Part shown: in pieces, positions 1-8,364 of the stretch
How the letters are laid out: every line of letters starts with the position of its first letter
How positions within the stretch are numbered: position 1 is the stretch's first letter
NCBI RefSeq assembly: GCF_024808255.1
Contig: NZ_JANTYS010000036.1
Span: 1 to 50,243 of the forward strand
DNA length: 50,243 nucleotides
Source of the DNA: Mucilaginibacter dorajii
GTDB lineage: Bacteria > Bacteroidota > Bacteroidia > Sphingobacteriales > Sphingobacteriaceae
Direction of reading: 5' to 3'
Notes under the pieces: model-generated
Seen by the model: only the letters and a program-made list of their open reading frames with translations
The model's database searches: none
What the model was told of the DNA's origin: nothing
Translations under genes and position numbers: made by a program

Positions 1-30
1 CTTGCTGAGAAATTCAACGAAAACAGATAA
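1..30 (+). CDS. possible 3' end of a gene entering from the left
   Basis: The first 30 bases read as one open frame ending in TAA (last residues LAEKFNENR) and are followed 28 bases later by a strong hairpin with a T-rich tail. This fits the end of a plus-strand gene whose body lies outside the window. Ten codons are too few to identify it, and the frame could be chance. Confidence 0.3.
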   Translation, partial: LAEKFNENR

Positions 31-57
31 ACATGGAGCCAATACGTTGCAAACATA

Positions 58-101
58 GAGGCCGCATCATTTGAATTATGATACGGCCTCGTTTTGGTTT
101 T
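58..101 (+). terminator. rho-independent terminator
   Basis: GAGGCCG and ATCAT at 58-70 pair with ATGAT and CGGCCTC at 78-90 across a 7-base loop, with one C/A bulge mismatch, followed by GTTTTGGTTTT. It sits just after the possible gene end at position 30 and could also stop transcripts from the minus-strand oxidoreductase that ends at 143. Confidence 0.7.
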
Positions 102-142
102 ATGGTAAATTAATTTTGTCCTTGGTCTTTGATCCTTAATCC

Positions 143-1147
143 TTATTCATCAAGATCTTGATTCTTGACTCTTAATTCTTGATTCTCTTCCAAAGGGTAA
201 ACCAAACCAATCTGCGCCCTTGCCCGGTCAATCATATCAATCATCTGGCGGGACATTTGATGTGGGATAATCGGACTTTCGGTAGCTCCTGTTTTGATCA
301 GGTTGCAAAAGTGTTCAAGTTCGTAGTTTAAGCCGCCGGCTGTGAAAGATTCGTTGATCTCAATGCTGCGCCCATCTAAATAGTCGATGGTAGCCCTTAC
401 CGGGTTCCACCAGTTTTTGTGAATGGTGACGTGACCAAGCGTGCCGGCTATCAACGCATCGCCTTTACCATGCAGGTCAAAGCCCGCGTACAATTGCGAA
501 AATCCGCCCGCGTGTTTGGTTTGAAAAATGGCAAACATATCAATCCCGGTTTCGCCAAAACGACCCATGGTTTGTACTTCTTGCAGGTCGCCAAGCCAGT
601 CGATGGCTAAAAAGGCCTCGTAAATGCCTATCTGCATTAAGCTGCCTCCAACCAGGTCAAGATTATAATTTGGATGATCGGGCGGACAATCGGCCACTGC
701 CGAACCAGCACGTACATAGCCCACCCGGCCGATAGGATCTGTTGCCAGGTATTCTTTTAAACGGGTATATAATGGATAGAAGGGAGGTTTCATACCTTCC
801 ATAAATAACAGGCCGGTTTCTTTTAACACGGCAAGTACTTCATCTAATTCGGAGAGATTTACAGTCGCAGGTTTTTCGCAAAGCACATGTTTGCCGGCTT
901 TGAGTGCTGCAATACTGTAGGCCGCATGGCTATCGGGAAGCGTTGCGATATATACGGCATCAATATCGATGGCCAGTAAATCGTCGATAGTATAGCAGGC
1001 AACACCACCGTACCTCGCTACAAAATCATCAACCGTAACAGCTCTGCGCGAAAATGACGCAACCAATTGTACGCCATCCACAGCCGCGAAACCCTGCATA
1101 AATCGTTGAGCAATGCGCCCGCAACCGATAATTCCAAATTTGATCAT
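143..1147 (-). CDS. Gfo/Idh/MocA family oxidoreductase
   Basis: This is a 334-residue NAD(P)-dependent dehydrogenase of the glucose-fructose oxidoreductase / inositol dehydrogenase family. The N-terminal Rossmann domain has the nucleotide-binding GCGRIA at about residues 8-13, and the family EKP signature, with its conserved lysine, lies at residues 91-93. The rest is the alpha/beta substrate domain. The segment EGMKPPFYP after the EKP block resembles trans-dihydrobenzenediol dehydrogenase-like members, but the substrate (a sugar or cyclitol) cannot be read from sequence. Length is normal. The gene stands alone, with repeat-rich spacers on both sides and no sugar operon partner. A second, distinct member of the family lies at 40629-41648. 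Confidence 0.88.
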   Translation of the reverse strand: MIKFGIIGCGRIAQRFMQGFAAVDGVQLVASFSRRAVTVDDFVARYGGVACYTIDDLLAIDIDAVYIATLPDSHAAYSIAALKAGKHVLCEKPATVNLSELDEVLAVLKETGLLFMEGMKPPFYPLYTRLKEYLATDPIGRVGYVRAGSAVADCPPDHPNYNLDLVGGSLMQIGIYEAFLAIDWLGDLQEVQTMGRFGETGIDMFAIFQTKHAGGFSQLYAGFDLHGKGDALIAGTLGHVTIHKNWWNPVRATIDYLDGRSIEINESFTAGGLNYELEHFCNLIKTGATESPIIPHQMSRQMIDMIDRARAQIGLVYPLEENQELRVKNQDLDE

Positions 1148-1278
1148 TTGAGTGACGAGTTTAGAGTGGTAAGTTTTGAGTTTCCTTTAAACGCAAAAAG
1201 TGATGAGTTTAAAGTATCAGCCATATCATATGAAGCTAATAACTCAAAACTCATCACTTTTTACTTTGAACTGTTTGC
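1148..1278. repeat. intergenic word-repeat hairpin (GAGTTT/AACTCA vocabulary)
   Basis: The gap between two minus-strand genes is filled by degenerate words such as GAGTGACGAG, GAGTTTAGAG, TTTTGAGTTT and GATGAGTTTAAAG. They are answered by inverted words AACTCAAAACTCATCAC near 1240-1258. The whole block can fold back on itself. No promoter or gene was recognised. A related single-arm block of TTGATTCTT/TTAATTCTT words lies at 121-185, just downstream of and inside the end of the oxidoreductase gene. Confidence 0.55.
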
Positions 1279-2358
1279 CTATTGGTACTGGATGTAAATA
1301 GGATATGGTTTATATCTTGATAAAACTTCCTCTGGTGTTAACATGTGGTGAGGCGCTTTTTTGATATCGTTTTTGTAAAACAATTTAAAGCCTGTAAATT
1401 GTACCGGCTCCTGGTTAATAAAGTAGCGGTAAGTGCCGGTTTTCAAATCAGGTTCGCCCCAGCCGTCCATATCCATTACCAATTGAACTTCCGGGTGTAA
1501 TTTGATGTTTTTATAATTGGTCACCATTTTTTTAGTAAAGCGGTGAACAATTAAAATTTTAGCCGGAAGACCGTTCTTCTTTACAATTTTGGCCAAATGG
1601 TCAGATACAAAGTTGATATCAGCAGCATCATAAGTGCCAATTTTACGACCAGGTTTGCTGCCATCTTTCATCGAAAACTCAGGGTCCATACCAAAATGTA
1701 CTTGCGGCATAGCCAGGTATTTATCTAACAAAGGCAATTCGGCCTGTATATTACTTAAGGCTACCTGCACATCTAAAAATACAATAGCGTGGGCTTTTTT
1801 AGCTAATACCAATACACTGTCAATCTGTTTAAATGGCATGCGGTAACGGAATTTGCCGTCTTTACCACCATCACCTTGCGCAACTACTGCAATGTAATGT
1901 AATGCAGGCTGAACCGGTGTTTTAGGATCGGCTTTTTCCCAATGTTTAACTTCGCCTTTTAACTTGGCCAGCATTTCGTTAGGAGGTAATTCGCCTAAAA
2001 TACCCATCTTTTTGCTGTATAAGTTACCGTAAAAAGCAACCACACGTTTAAATGGCAAAATTGCGCCGCCAATAGGGTATGGGGTATTTTTAACAGGCCA
2101 TCTGCCGGTGGTATCGCCATGAGCGTTAAATTTCATTAACGAATCATATAGCTTATGATCTATCGGCGGATAATCAGATTTTTTTACGCTCAGGGTATCT
2201 GCAGCCTCGGCCTTTGCCGAATCGGCAGCGGTTTTAGGAGCAGTTTTCTTACTATCTGTTTTACCGGTTTTATCGCTTTGCGAACAGCCGGGTAATAGTA
2301 TTAGGGTTGATAAGAGCAGGGTTGCAGATAGTAGGATGTTTTTTAATTTCATGTGCAT
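1279..2358 (-). CDS. conserved lipoprotein of unknown function
   Basis: The 359-residue product starts with a lipoprotein signal: a hydrophobic stretch at about residues 7-22 and a lipobox ending at Cys25 (LPGC). A Lys/Ala/Asp-rich spacer of about 40 residues follows, then a globular domain from about residue 90. Motifs such as AFYGN, MGILGE, QPALHYIAVVAQ, HFGMDPEFS, ILIVHRFT and MDMDGWG suggest a TIM-barrel-like fold. As I recall, a similar uncharacterised family occurs in several phyla. I cannot assign an activity, though the acidic residues in the DPEF and MDMDGWG blocks make a hydrolase plausible. The second Met, two codons in, is an equally good start. It is expected in the inner or outer membrane, facing the periplasm. 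Confidence 0.75.
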   Translation of the reverse strand: MHMKLKNILLSATLLLSTLILLPGCSQSDKTGKTDSKKTAPKTAADSAKAEAADTLSVKKSDYPPIDHKLYDSLMKFNAHGDTTGRWPVKNTPYPIGGAILPFKRVVAFYGNLYSKKMGILGELPPNEMLAKLKGEVKHWEKADPKTPVQPALHYIAVVAQGDGGKDGKFRYRMPFKQIDSVLVLAKKAHAIVFLDVQVALSNIQAELPLLDKYLAMPQVHFGMDPEFSMKDGSKPGRKIGTYDAADINFVSDHLAKIVKKNGLPAKILIVHRFTKKMVTNYKNIKLHPEVQLVMDMDGWGEPDLKTGTYRYFINQEPVQFTGFKLFYKNDIKKAPHHMLTPEEVLSRYKPYPIYIQYQ

Positions 2359-2475
2359 TGAATGTTCCGTAAATGGCAGGTGTGTGTAAGATGTATTGTA
2401 AATATAAACTAATTTTCAGCTACTTATAATGCAATAAGAGGGGGGATAGCTTGGCGCAAATATAGATATTGAAAA

Positions 2476-3366
2476 TTAATTACTTTTAACTTTATGAAAC
2501 TTTCCAAAAACACCCAAAGGTAGTTTTGAGCCTGCTGTGGCTTGTAAATAAAGTTCGCCAATTTCCAGGTTCTCTACCTTGGGAAAGGCGCTTTTGATCA
2601 GGTTTTCAATAATTACTGAAGAAAAACCAAGCGAGTAAGTGTTGAGGATCAGAAAATGTTCTTCCGGGTCAAGCAGTTGCATCACATCGGCCATCATCTC
2701 GTTAATGTTATCTTCTAACTTCCATTTTTCGCCGTTTGGTCCATTGCCATAAGCGGGTGGATCAAGGATGATACCGTTGTATTTTTTGCCGCGTTTTAAC
2801 TCGCGTTTTACAAATTTCAAGGCATCCTCAACAACCCAGCGGATGTTACTAAGCCCTGAGATCTCCTGATTTTCGTTAGCCCAGGTTACTACCTGTTTAA
2901 TAGAATCCACATGCGTAGTATCGGCACCGGCAGCCTGGGCTATCAATGATGCCCCGCCGGTATAAGCAAATAGGTTAAGTACTTTGGGTTGTGGTGTTTT
3001 AAAGCGTTTAATGTTTTGGGTGATATAATCCCAGTTAACAGCCTGCTCGGGGAAGATCCCCAAATGTTTAAAAGAAGTTAGCCCTAACCTAAACTTGATA
3101 GCGGCATCGTTATTTTTATATTCAATATGCCAGCGATCGGGAGTTTTCTGATCTTTTTTAACCCAGTCGCCCGCGGTGGCAGATCGGCCTTTAAATTTTA
3201 TATGGTGTAAACGCTGCCATTCAGAAGCAGGCATGCCTTTGCTCCAAACCGCCTGTGGCTCGGGGCGGATAAGTATCGTATTCCCAAATCGCTCCAGCTT
3301 TTCAAAATCGCCGCAATCAATCAGTTCGTAATCTTTCCAGTGCGTTGGGGTGAGGAGTTGAATCAT
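2476..3366 (-). CDS. class I SAM-dependent methyltransferase, RlmI-like
   Basis: This 296-residue methyltransferase resembles the 23S rRNA cytosine-C5 methyltransferase group (RlmI/RlmK-like). The SAM-binding motif I is NLFAYTGGAS at about residues 131-140, and the catalytic DPPAYG motif is at 202-207, as in RNA/DNA base methyltransferases. It is shorter than E. coli RlmI and lacks an obvious N-terminal PUA domain; residues 1-110 form a different lead-in domain. An rRNA or tRNA substrate is inferred from the family and not shown here. It is a single gene: a word-repeat block separates it from the broken S23-like gene upstream. Confidence 0.8.
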   Translation of the reverse strand: MIQLLTPTHWKDYELIDCGDFEKLERFGNTILIRPEPQAVWSKGMPASEWQRLHHIKFKGRSATAGDWVKKDQKTPDRWHIEYKNNDAAIKFRLGLTSFKHLGIFPEQAVNWDYITQNIKRFKTPQPKVLNLFAYTGGASLIAQAAGADTTHVDSIKQVVTWANENQEISGLSNIRWVVEDALKFVKRELKRGKKYNGIILDPPAYGNGPNGEKWKLEDNINEMMADVMQLLDPEEHFLILNTYSLGFSSVIIENLIKSAFPKVENLEIGELYLQATAGSKLPLGVFGKFHKVKSN

Positions 3367-3371
3367 CTTTT

Positions 3372-3550
3372 TAGTATCAAGTAGTAGATTAGTATCAAGT
3401 AGTTAGTATCAAGTATCAAGTATCAAGACAGCTGCACTTGTATGGCGCAAATTTAGTATCTTTTTTTGGATAGAGGATTTCGAAGCACCGTTCGCGGTTA
3501 TTAACCTAACCCAAAATCTTGATGCTTGCTACTAACTACTTGCTACTAAA
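3372..3550. repeat. word-repeat hairpin, TATCAAG family
   Basis: The left arm at 3372-3428 is built from repeats of TAGTATCAAGTAG and AAGTATCAAG. The right arm at about 3516-3550 is the inverted form (CTTGATGCTTGCTACTAAC and related words). About 85 bases of unrelated sequence form the loop. The block fills the space between the methyltransferase start and the ancestral end of the S23-like gene. The same vocabulary recurs at 3917-4081 and at 27232-27360. Confidence 0.75.
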
Positions 3551-3908
3551 TTAAACGTTGAGGCTTTTTTGTAAACCATAGATCATTTTTTGAATGTCGT
3601 TAATCTGTATACAAATGCTATCTAATATGTATGTCCTGTGTGACATAGCCGAACTCTTTGGCAATTATAAATTGAGTTTCCAATTCAAAGGACGAGCCTA
3701 ATGCAATATTTAGAAACTGATGTAATTCTTTATTTGATTTTCTGCCGCAACCTTCAGCTATATTTGAAGGAATAGAAACAGCGGCGCGAACCATTTGAGA
3801 AATCAAGCCATACTTTTCTTCAGATGGGAAATTTCGACATAATTGAAAAGTAGTTTTAGATACCTCAATACCGGCTTTCCATACTTTTAACTCTTTAAAA
3901 TTGTGCAT
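3551..3908 (-). pseudogene. four-helix-bundle (S23-like) protein, frameshifted near the 3' end
   Basis: The open frame from 3908 encodes a typical four-helix-bundle protein of the family named after ORFs in 23S rRNA intervening sequences: FKELKVWKAGIEVS near the N-terminus and VSIPSNIAEGCGRKS in the middle. It stops after 96 residues at 3618. The neighbouring frame continues with the expected family ending (LDSICIQINDIQKMIYG, then LQKSLNV and TAA at 3551-3553). At 3626-3633 the tetranucleotide TATG occurs twice in tandem. Removing one copy restores one frame of about 117 residues, the usual family length. The gene therefore seems to have been broken recently by a 4-bp duplication, though a truncated product may still be made. 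Function in the family is unknown. Confidence 0.8.
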
Positions 3909-3916
3909 CCGTTTGG

Positions 3917-4081
3917 TATCAAGTAGTTAGTATCAGGTATCAAGACTGTAGTATTATCTTGTAAAGATATTGTATTGGATGATGTCTTAAACCATCTATT
4001 CAAAAAATCTTGATACCTGATACTGATTACTTGATACCCCTAAAAAGGTCTTGATACTTGATACTAACTACTTGATACTAT
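3917..4081. repeat. word-repeat hairpin, TATCAAG family (second block)
   Basis: The left arm at about 3917-3945 (GTATCAAGTAGTTAGTATC, then AGGTATCAAG) is answered by a longer right arm at 4010-4079 made of CTTGATACCTGATACTGAT, then CTTGATACTTGATACTAAC words. Together with the block at 3372-3550 it brackets the broken S23-like gene on both sides. Confidence 0.75.
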
Positions 4082-4085
4082 ACTA

Positions 4086-4838
4086 CTATAATTTCGCTTT
4101 CGCCGCTCTCATGAACCTGCTGGCAAATACAAATTCGTTAAGTTCTTTGTTGTCGGTATGGGCAATTTCTTTGTTGCTGCCTTCCCACCATTTTTTGCCC
4201 TGGTGTAAAAACACAATATGATCGCCAATGCCCATTACCGAGTTCATATCGTGGGTAACTACAACGGTGGTCATGTTATACTCTACAGTAAGCTCGCTAA
4301 TGAGGTCATCTATCAGAATAGAGGTAACCGGGTCGAGGCCCGAGTTGGGTTCGTCAACAAAAAGATATTTGGGTTGCATGGATATGGCACGGGCAATACC
4401 TACACGCTTTTTCATCCCGCCCGATAGCTCGGATGGGAATAGTTTATTTTTACCGGCAAGGTTAACGCGTTCCAGGCAAAAGTTGGCCCGGTCGCGTTTC
4501 TCGGCTTTTGATTGGTTAGTAAACAGGTTAAGGGGGAACATGATGTTTTGCTCGACTGTCATACTGTCAAACAGCGCCGAGTTTTGAAAAAGCATACCTA
4601 TATGTGTGCGGATTGGTACACGTTGCTCAAAGCCCATATCGGTAAAGTTTTCGCCATTAAAAAGCACATCGCCGCTGGTAGGTTCATGCAAACCTACAAT
4701 ACATTTCAATAAGGTAGTTTTACCAGAGCCCGATCCACCTATAATAAGGTTGTTGACGCCCGGTTTAAATATGGAACTGATACCTTTAAGTACCTCGTTA
4801 TCGCCAAATTTTTTGTAGATGTCCTGGATCTCGATCAT
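4086..4838 (-). CDS. MlaF-like ABC transporter ATP-binding protein
   Basis: This is the ATPase of a phospholipid/lipid ABC importer or exporter of the Mla (MCE) class. The product is 250 residues from the preferred start. Walker A is GGSGSGKT at residues 34-41, the ABC signature is LSGGMKKRVGIARA, Walker B is YLFVDEPNSGLDP, and the H-loop is VVVTHD. The frame is open up to 4886, but the Met at 4838 begins the family-standard MIEIQDIYKKFG. That start also gives an ATGA overlap with the permease stop, so translational coupling is likely. It pairs with the permease just upstream. No MCE-domain protein gene, the usual third partner, follows. Confidence 0.88.
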   Translation of the reverse strand: MIEIQDIYKKFGDNEVLKGISSIFKPGVNNLIIGGSGSGKTTLLKCIVGLHEPTSGDVLFNGENFTDMGFEQRVPIRTHIGMLFQNSALFDSMTVEQNIMFPLNLFTNQSKAEKRDRANFCLERVNLAGKNKLFPSELSGGMKKRVGIARAISMQPKYLFVDEPNSGLDPVTSILIDDLISELTVEYNMTTVVVTHDMNSVMGIGDHIVFLHQGKKWWEGSNKEIAHTDNKELNEFVFASRFMRAAKAKL

Positions 4839-5566
4839 AAGAAGAGGCGGGATATAATTAAATCGAACATTAAAATCATTACGCAACTGTAAACCACGCC
4901 ACGGGTTGCTGCCTGGCCCACTTCAAGAGCGCCGCCAGATACATAAAAGCCCTGGTAGCTGCAGATGGTAGTGATGATAAAGCCAAACACTACCGATTTA
5001 ACCAAACAGGTAGTAACAATGATAGGATTAAAACCATCAGATAAACCACTGATAAAATCAAAAGTAGTTACTTCGCTTGAGGTAAGGCAGGCAATATAAC
5101 CACCGGTGAAGCCCAATAGTACCGATACGATAACCAATAGCGGGAACATGGTAACGCCCGAAATTACTTTAGGTGATATGAGGTACCCCGGGGCATTTAC
5201 GCCCATAATTTCCAACGCATCAATTTGTTCTGTAACCCGCATGGTGCCAATTTGTGACGCCATGCTTGAACCAATACGACCGGCAAGTACCAGCGCTGAA
5301 ATGGTTGGACTAAATTCCAATATCGTCGAGTCGCGGGCAATGCCACCTACTACAGATTTAGGGATTAGCGGACTGATAAGCTGGAAAGCGGTTTGGATAG
5401 TAACAGCTGCACCTATAAACACAGATATGATCATGATGATACCGAGGGAGCCGATACCTGCCGATACCATTTCGCGCATTACTTCGGCCCAGTACACCGA
5501 AAACTTCTCGGGTTTTCTAAAACTTAAACGTAGTAATAGTATATATCTGCCTAAACTTTGAATCAT
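4835..5566 (-). CDS. MlaE-like ABC transporter permease
   Basis: This 243-residue integral inner-membrane permease belongs to the MlaE family, the membrane component of MCE-type lipid transporters. Features include the N-terminal amphipathic segment, several hydrophobic helices, and the family block EFSPTISALVLAGRIGSSMA, then SQIGTMRVTEQIDALEIMG, the coupling region in this family. The stop overlaps the start of the ATPase gene by 4 bases (ATGA), so the two form an operon with the permease first. A divergent SDR gene begins 175 bases away. Lipid substrate and direction are unknown. Confidence 0.88.
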   Translation of the reverse strand: MIQSLGRYILLLRLSFRKPEKFSVYWAEVMREMVSAGIGSLGIIMIISVFIGAAVTIQTAFQLISPLIPKSVVGGIARDSTILEFSPTISALVLAGRIGSSMASQIGTMRVTEQIDALEIMGVNAPGYLISPKVISGVTMFPLLVIVSVLLGFTGGYIACLTSSEVTTFDFISGLSDGFNPIIVTTCLVKSVVFGFIITTICSYQGFYVSGGALEVGQAATRGVVYSCVMILMFDLIISRLFL

Positions 5567-5741
5567 AGATGTATAAAAAATCGGATAAAATTACATTTTT
5601 AAATTTAGCTTACCGCCCGCTAATGTTTAATTGCTTAAAATAGACGCTTTTTATGGGCTATTATTACAGCTTACGTAAATTAGCGGCTGTTAGCTTTAAA
5701 CTATATTAAATAAATACCGCACATCAAACCAAAATACCATT

Positions 5742-6446
5742 ATGAAAAACGCACTCATCACCGGTTCAACAAAAGGCATGGGCCGTGCCATTGCCATTGC
5801 ATTTGCTAATGAAGGATTAAACGTGGCAATTTGTTCTCGGAATGAAAAAGAATTATTGCAATTTAAAAATGAGCTGCTTGCGGCTAATCCCGGCGTACAG
5901 GTATTTGCCCAGGTGGCCGATGGCAGCAACAAAACCCAGTTAAGGGATTTTGCATCTGCAGCACAGCAACAGTTGGGTTTTATAGATGTGGTAGTAAACA
6001 ATTTAGGCATGTTTACACCAACAAGTATTTTGGATGATGCAGAAGATACTTTTGAGAAACAATTAAATACCAATTTGATCCCAACTTATGAGCTTTATCG
6101 TTTTTTTGGTAAAACGATGGCTGCGGCACATAAAGGACACTTTTTTAATATCTGTTCGGTAGCATCATTAAATCCGGTTGTACAGGCGGGTAGTTACAGC
6201 ATAACCAAATACGCGCTGTTGGGCCTAACCAAACTCATGCGGCTTGAAATGCAGGATCATGGCGTAAAAGTAACGGCCATAATTCCAGGTTCTACATTAA
6301 CGGATTCATGGAAAGATGCTGTTGTTGATAAAAATACCATGGTACTGCCAGAAGATATCGCATCGGCAATTATCAATATTTACAGGATGAGCCCCGGTGC
6401 CAATGTGGATGAGATGATCATTAAACCCGCGCCGGGACAGTTGTAA
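5742..6446 (+). CDS. SDR family NAD(P)-dependent oxidoreductase
   Basis: This is a classical short-chain dehydrogenase/reductase of 234 residues. The cofactor motif TGSTKGMG is at residues 7-14, the NNLG motif near residue 86, the catalytic Ser at about 139 (NICSVAS), and the YxxxK pair at Tyr152 and Lys156. It resembles 3-ketoacyl-ACP reductase-like members. There is no neighbouring biosynthetic gene to suggest a substrate. It is transcribed divergently from mlaE and followed by 189 bases of spacer before the PspC gene, so it is probably monocistronic. Confidence 0.87.
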   Translation: MKNALITGSTKGMGRAIAIAFANEGLNVAICSRNEKELLQFKNELLAANPGVQVFAQVADGSNKTQLRDFASAAQQQLGFIDVVVNNLGMFTPTSILDDAEDTFEKQLNTNLIPTYELYRFFGKTMAAAHKGHFFNICSVASLNPVVQAGSYSITKYALLGLTKLMRLEMQDHGVKVTAIIPGSTLTDSWKDAVVDKNTMVLPEDIASAIINIYRMSPGANVDEMIIKPAPGQL

Positions 6447-6549
6447 GAACCATTTAACCGGGTATTTGCAACGGTTTACAGGCGGCGGGCTTTCGCCGGA
6501 GGTTTTCACCGCCAAAACCCGGCAATTCACCGACTTGTTGCCCGTACTA

Positions 6550-6566
6550 ACCTATATTGTATAGGT
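6550..6566. promoter_or_regulatory. palindrome upstream of the PspC gene (possible operator)
   Basis: ACCTATA and TATAGGT form a perfect inverted repeat with a 3-base centre (TTG), 70 bases before the PspC start. AGTAC motifs lie on both sides (6543-6548 and 6583-6588), and a weak -7-like TACTTTTA sits at 6585-6592. The palindrome could bind a dimeric regulator controlling the PspC/LiaF-like pair. This is inference from symmetry and position only. Confidence 0.4.
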
Positions 6567-6635
6567 GTTTTAAGCCAGCCGTAGTACTTTTATATCATCA
6601 AACAAACACAAACTTGAACGATATCTGATTAAATT

Positions 6636-7253
6636 ATGGAAAAGAAACTTTACCGGGATGAATACCGGAAGAAAATAGGTGGGGTTTGCGCCGGATTGGC
6701 CGAATATTTCGATATTGACGTAGCAGTTATAAGAGCTATGTTTTTACTCACCTTTATATTTATGGGTACCGGTCTTATGGCTTATGTAGTACTGTGGATA
6801 GTATTACCCAAAAAAGGCCCGGCCTATTTTAACCCAGGCGTTGATTACAGGATGCATCAACAACAGCCTTATAGCCCGTTTGAAAGCACAGGTCCTGCAC
6901 AAAGCGCTCCTTATGAGCCAGGGCAGGAAACACCGTACAGCTTTAATGCACCCAAAAAATCGGCATCAACAGTTGGTGTAATTGTGGGGATGTTCCTGAT
7001 ATTTTTTGGCGCGGTATTTTTGCTTCACGAATTGCACCTTATATTCTTTTGGCACGTTGCCAAATTATGGCCTGCAATTTTGGTAGTAGGTGGTATAGCT
7101 ATCATCGTATCTGGTCAAAAGAAACAGCCATGGGAAAAAGACAACTGGCAAAATAATGCCACTGTTGAGCCCGAGGCAAAAACCACAGATGAAGCCCCTT
7201 TAAAGGACGAGCCTAAAGACGACAACTTTAATAACCCAACATCAACTATATAA
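6636..7253 (+). CDS. PspC domain-containing membrane protein
   Basis: The 205-residue protein has an N-terminal PspC domain (KKLYRDEYRKKIGGVCAGLA, then EYFDIDVAVIR) with a transmembrane helix at about residues 33-56. A Pro/Gln/Tyr-rich linker follows, then two more membrane segments at about 112-130 and 140-155, similar to the DUF5668/LiaF-like N-terminal region, and an acidic Asp/Asn-rich tail. PspC proteins sense or respond to envelope stress. It lies 4 bases before the LiaF-like gene, so the two are co-transcribed and probably act together at the inner membrane. Confidence 0.83.
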   Translation: MEKKLYRDEYRKKIGGVCAGLAEYFDIDVAVIRAMFLLTFIFMGTGLMAYVVLWIVLPKKGPAYFNPGVDYRMHQQQPYSPFESTGPAQSAPYEPGQETPYSFNAPKKSASTVGVIVGMFLIFFGAVFLLHELHLIFFWHVAKLWPAILVVGGIAIIVSGQKKQPWEKDNWQNNATVEPEAKTTDEAPLKDEPKDDNFNNPTSTI

Positions 7254-7257
7254 TATC

Positions 7258-8259
7258 ATGAGAAGCGATAAATTAATTCCAGGTGCTATCCTGGTATGCA
7301 TAGGAGCCATATTCCTGCTTCACAACTTTCACGTGATTGATTTTCACTGGATGAATGTACTGCACCTTTGGCCTATATTTTTGATCATAGGTGGTGTAAA
7401 CCTGGTTTTTGCAGGTAATAAATCGCCACTGGCAACTACTTTAAAATTAGGTGTGGTGGTTGCAGGTTTCGCATTGCTGTTATTCGGTCGCTTTGGCGAT
7501 AACTATAACTTTTGGCCTGGCAGCGTTGTGCACTGGGATGATAATAACAACGATAATGGTGATGACAATAACGATAATAACGACGACAGCGACAGCACTG
7601 ATACCGATCATGGCGTAGTTAAAATTGAAGGCAGCAGTATATTTAACAAGGAGTATACACCAGATGCTAAACTGGCCCGCCTTAACATCAGTGGTGGTGG
7701 TACTACATATGCACTTAGTGACACAACAAACCAACTGTTTAAAGCCGAGACCAAAGAGTTTTATGGTAAGTATGAATTTAATACCTCCAAAGAAGACTCA
7801 GTTTATGTTTTAAACCTGAAGATGAAGAACAATAAAGGCTGGAATTTTGATTCGGAAGATAACAAATCAAACCGTGCCGATATTCAACTTAACCCTAATC
7901 CTATCTGGGACATCTATGTAGAAACCGGTGCAACAAAATTAGATTTTGATTTAACCAAATTCAAAATAAAAAGTGTAACTTTAAAAGGCGGAGCAGCCTC
8001 ATTTGATGTGAAGCTTGGGCAACCTTTGGAGAAGACAAATGTTGAAGTTTCAACAGGAGTATCAGAGGTTACCATCAATGTACCAAAAGATGCAGCCTGT
8101 AGCATTAATGCAAATACAGGCTTATCGTCAAGCGAGTTTCCGGGCTTTAGTAAAAAGGATAACAATACCTATGAAACAGCAGGATTTGATGCCGCCAAAA
8201 ACAAGATATACATACACATGAGTGGTGGTATATCTGATTTTAAAGTGAACCGTTATTAA
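7258..8259 (+). CDS. LiaF-like / DUF5668 membrane protein
   Basis: The 333-residue protein has three closely spaced hydrophobic segments in the first 85 residues (LIPGAILVCIGAIFLLHNF and two more), matching the DUF5668 / LiaF transmembrane module. A striking Asp/Asn-rich linker at about 95-123 (runs of DNNNDNGDDNN type) follows, then a C-terminal beta-rich domain of the LiaF/adhesin-like type (LNISGGGTTY, LKGGAASFDVKLG, VSTGVSEVTINVP). LiaF-type proteins control envelope-stress signalling in other bacteria. Whether this one does is inferred from the PspC partner directly upstream. A terminator follows the gene. Confidence 0.78.
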   Translation: MRSDKLIPGAILVCIGAIFLLHNFHVIDFHWMNVLHLWPIFLIIGGVNLVFAGNKSPLATTLKLGVVVAGFALLLFGRFGDNYNFWPGSVVHWDDNNNDNGDDNNDNNDDSDSTDTDHGVVKIEGSSIFNKEYTPDAKLARLNISGGGTTYALSDTTNQLFKAETKEFYGKYEFNTSKEDSVYVLNLKMKNNKGWNFDSEDNKSNRADIQLNPNPIWDIYVETGATKLDFDLTKFKIKSVTLKGGAASFDVKLGQPLEKTNVEVSTGVSEVTINVPKDAACSINANTGLSSSEFPGFSKKDNNTYETAGFDAAKNKIYIHMSGGISDFKVNRY

Positions 8260-8302
8260 ACCTCCCAAACATAAACCGGGACAGTACTAACATATATTTA
8301 TT

Positions 8303-8336
8303 AAAGCCGCTTTATGAAAATGGAGCGGCTTTTTTG
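8303..8336 (+). terminator. rho-independent terminator after the PspC/LiaF-like operon
   Basis: AAAGCCGCT at 8303-8311 pairs with AGCGGCTTT at 8323-8331 across an 11-base loop and runs into six T residues. It ends the plus-strand operon and, being A/T flanked on both sides, can also stop the converging vapC transcript. Confidence 0.85.
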
Positions 8337-8364
8337 ATTTGAAACTAATGTGTTTTAAATCAGT

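Noticed and set aside
5696..6073. 125-codon frame antisense to the SDR gene
   Set aside because: The SDR frame has all catalytic motifs; the antisense frame has no domain and lies inside it.
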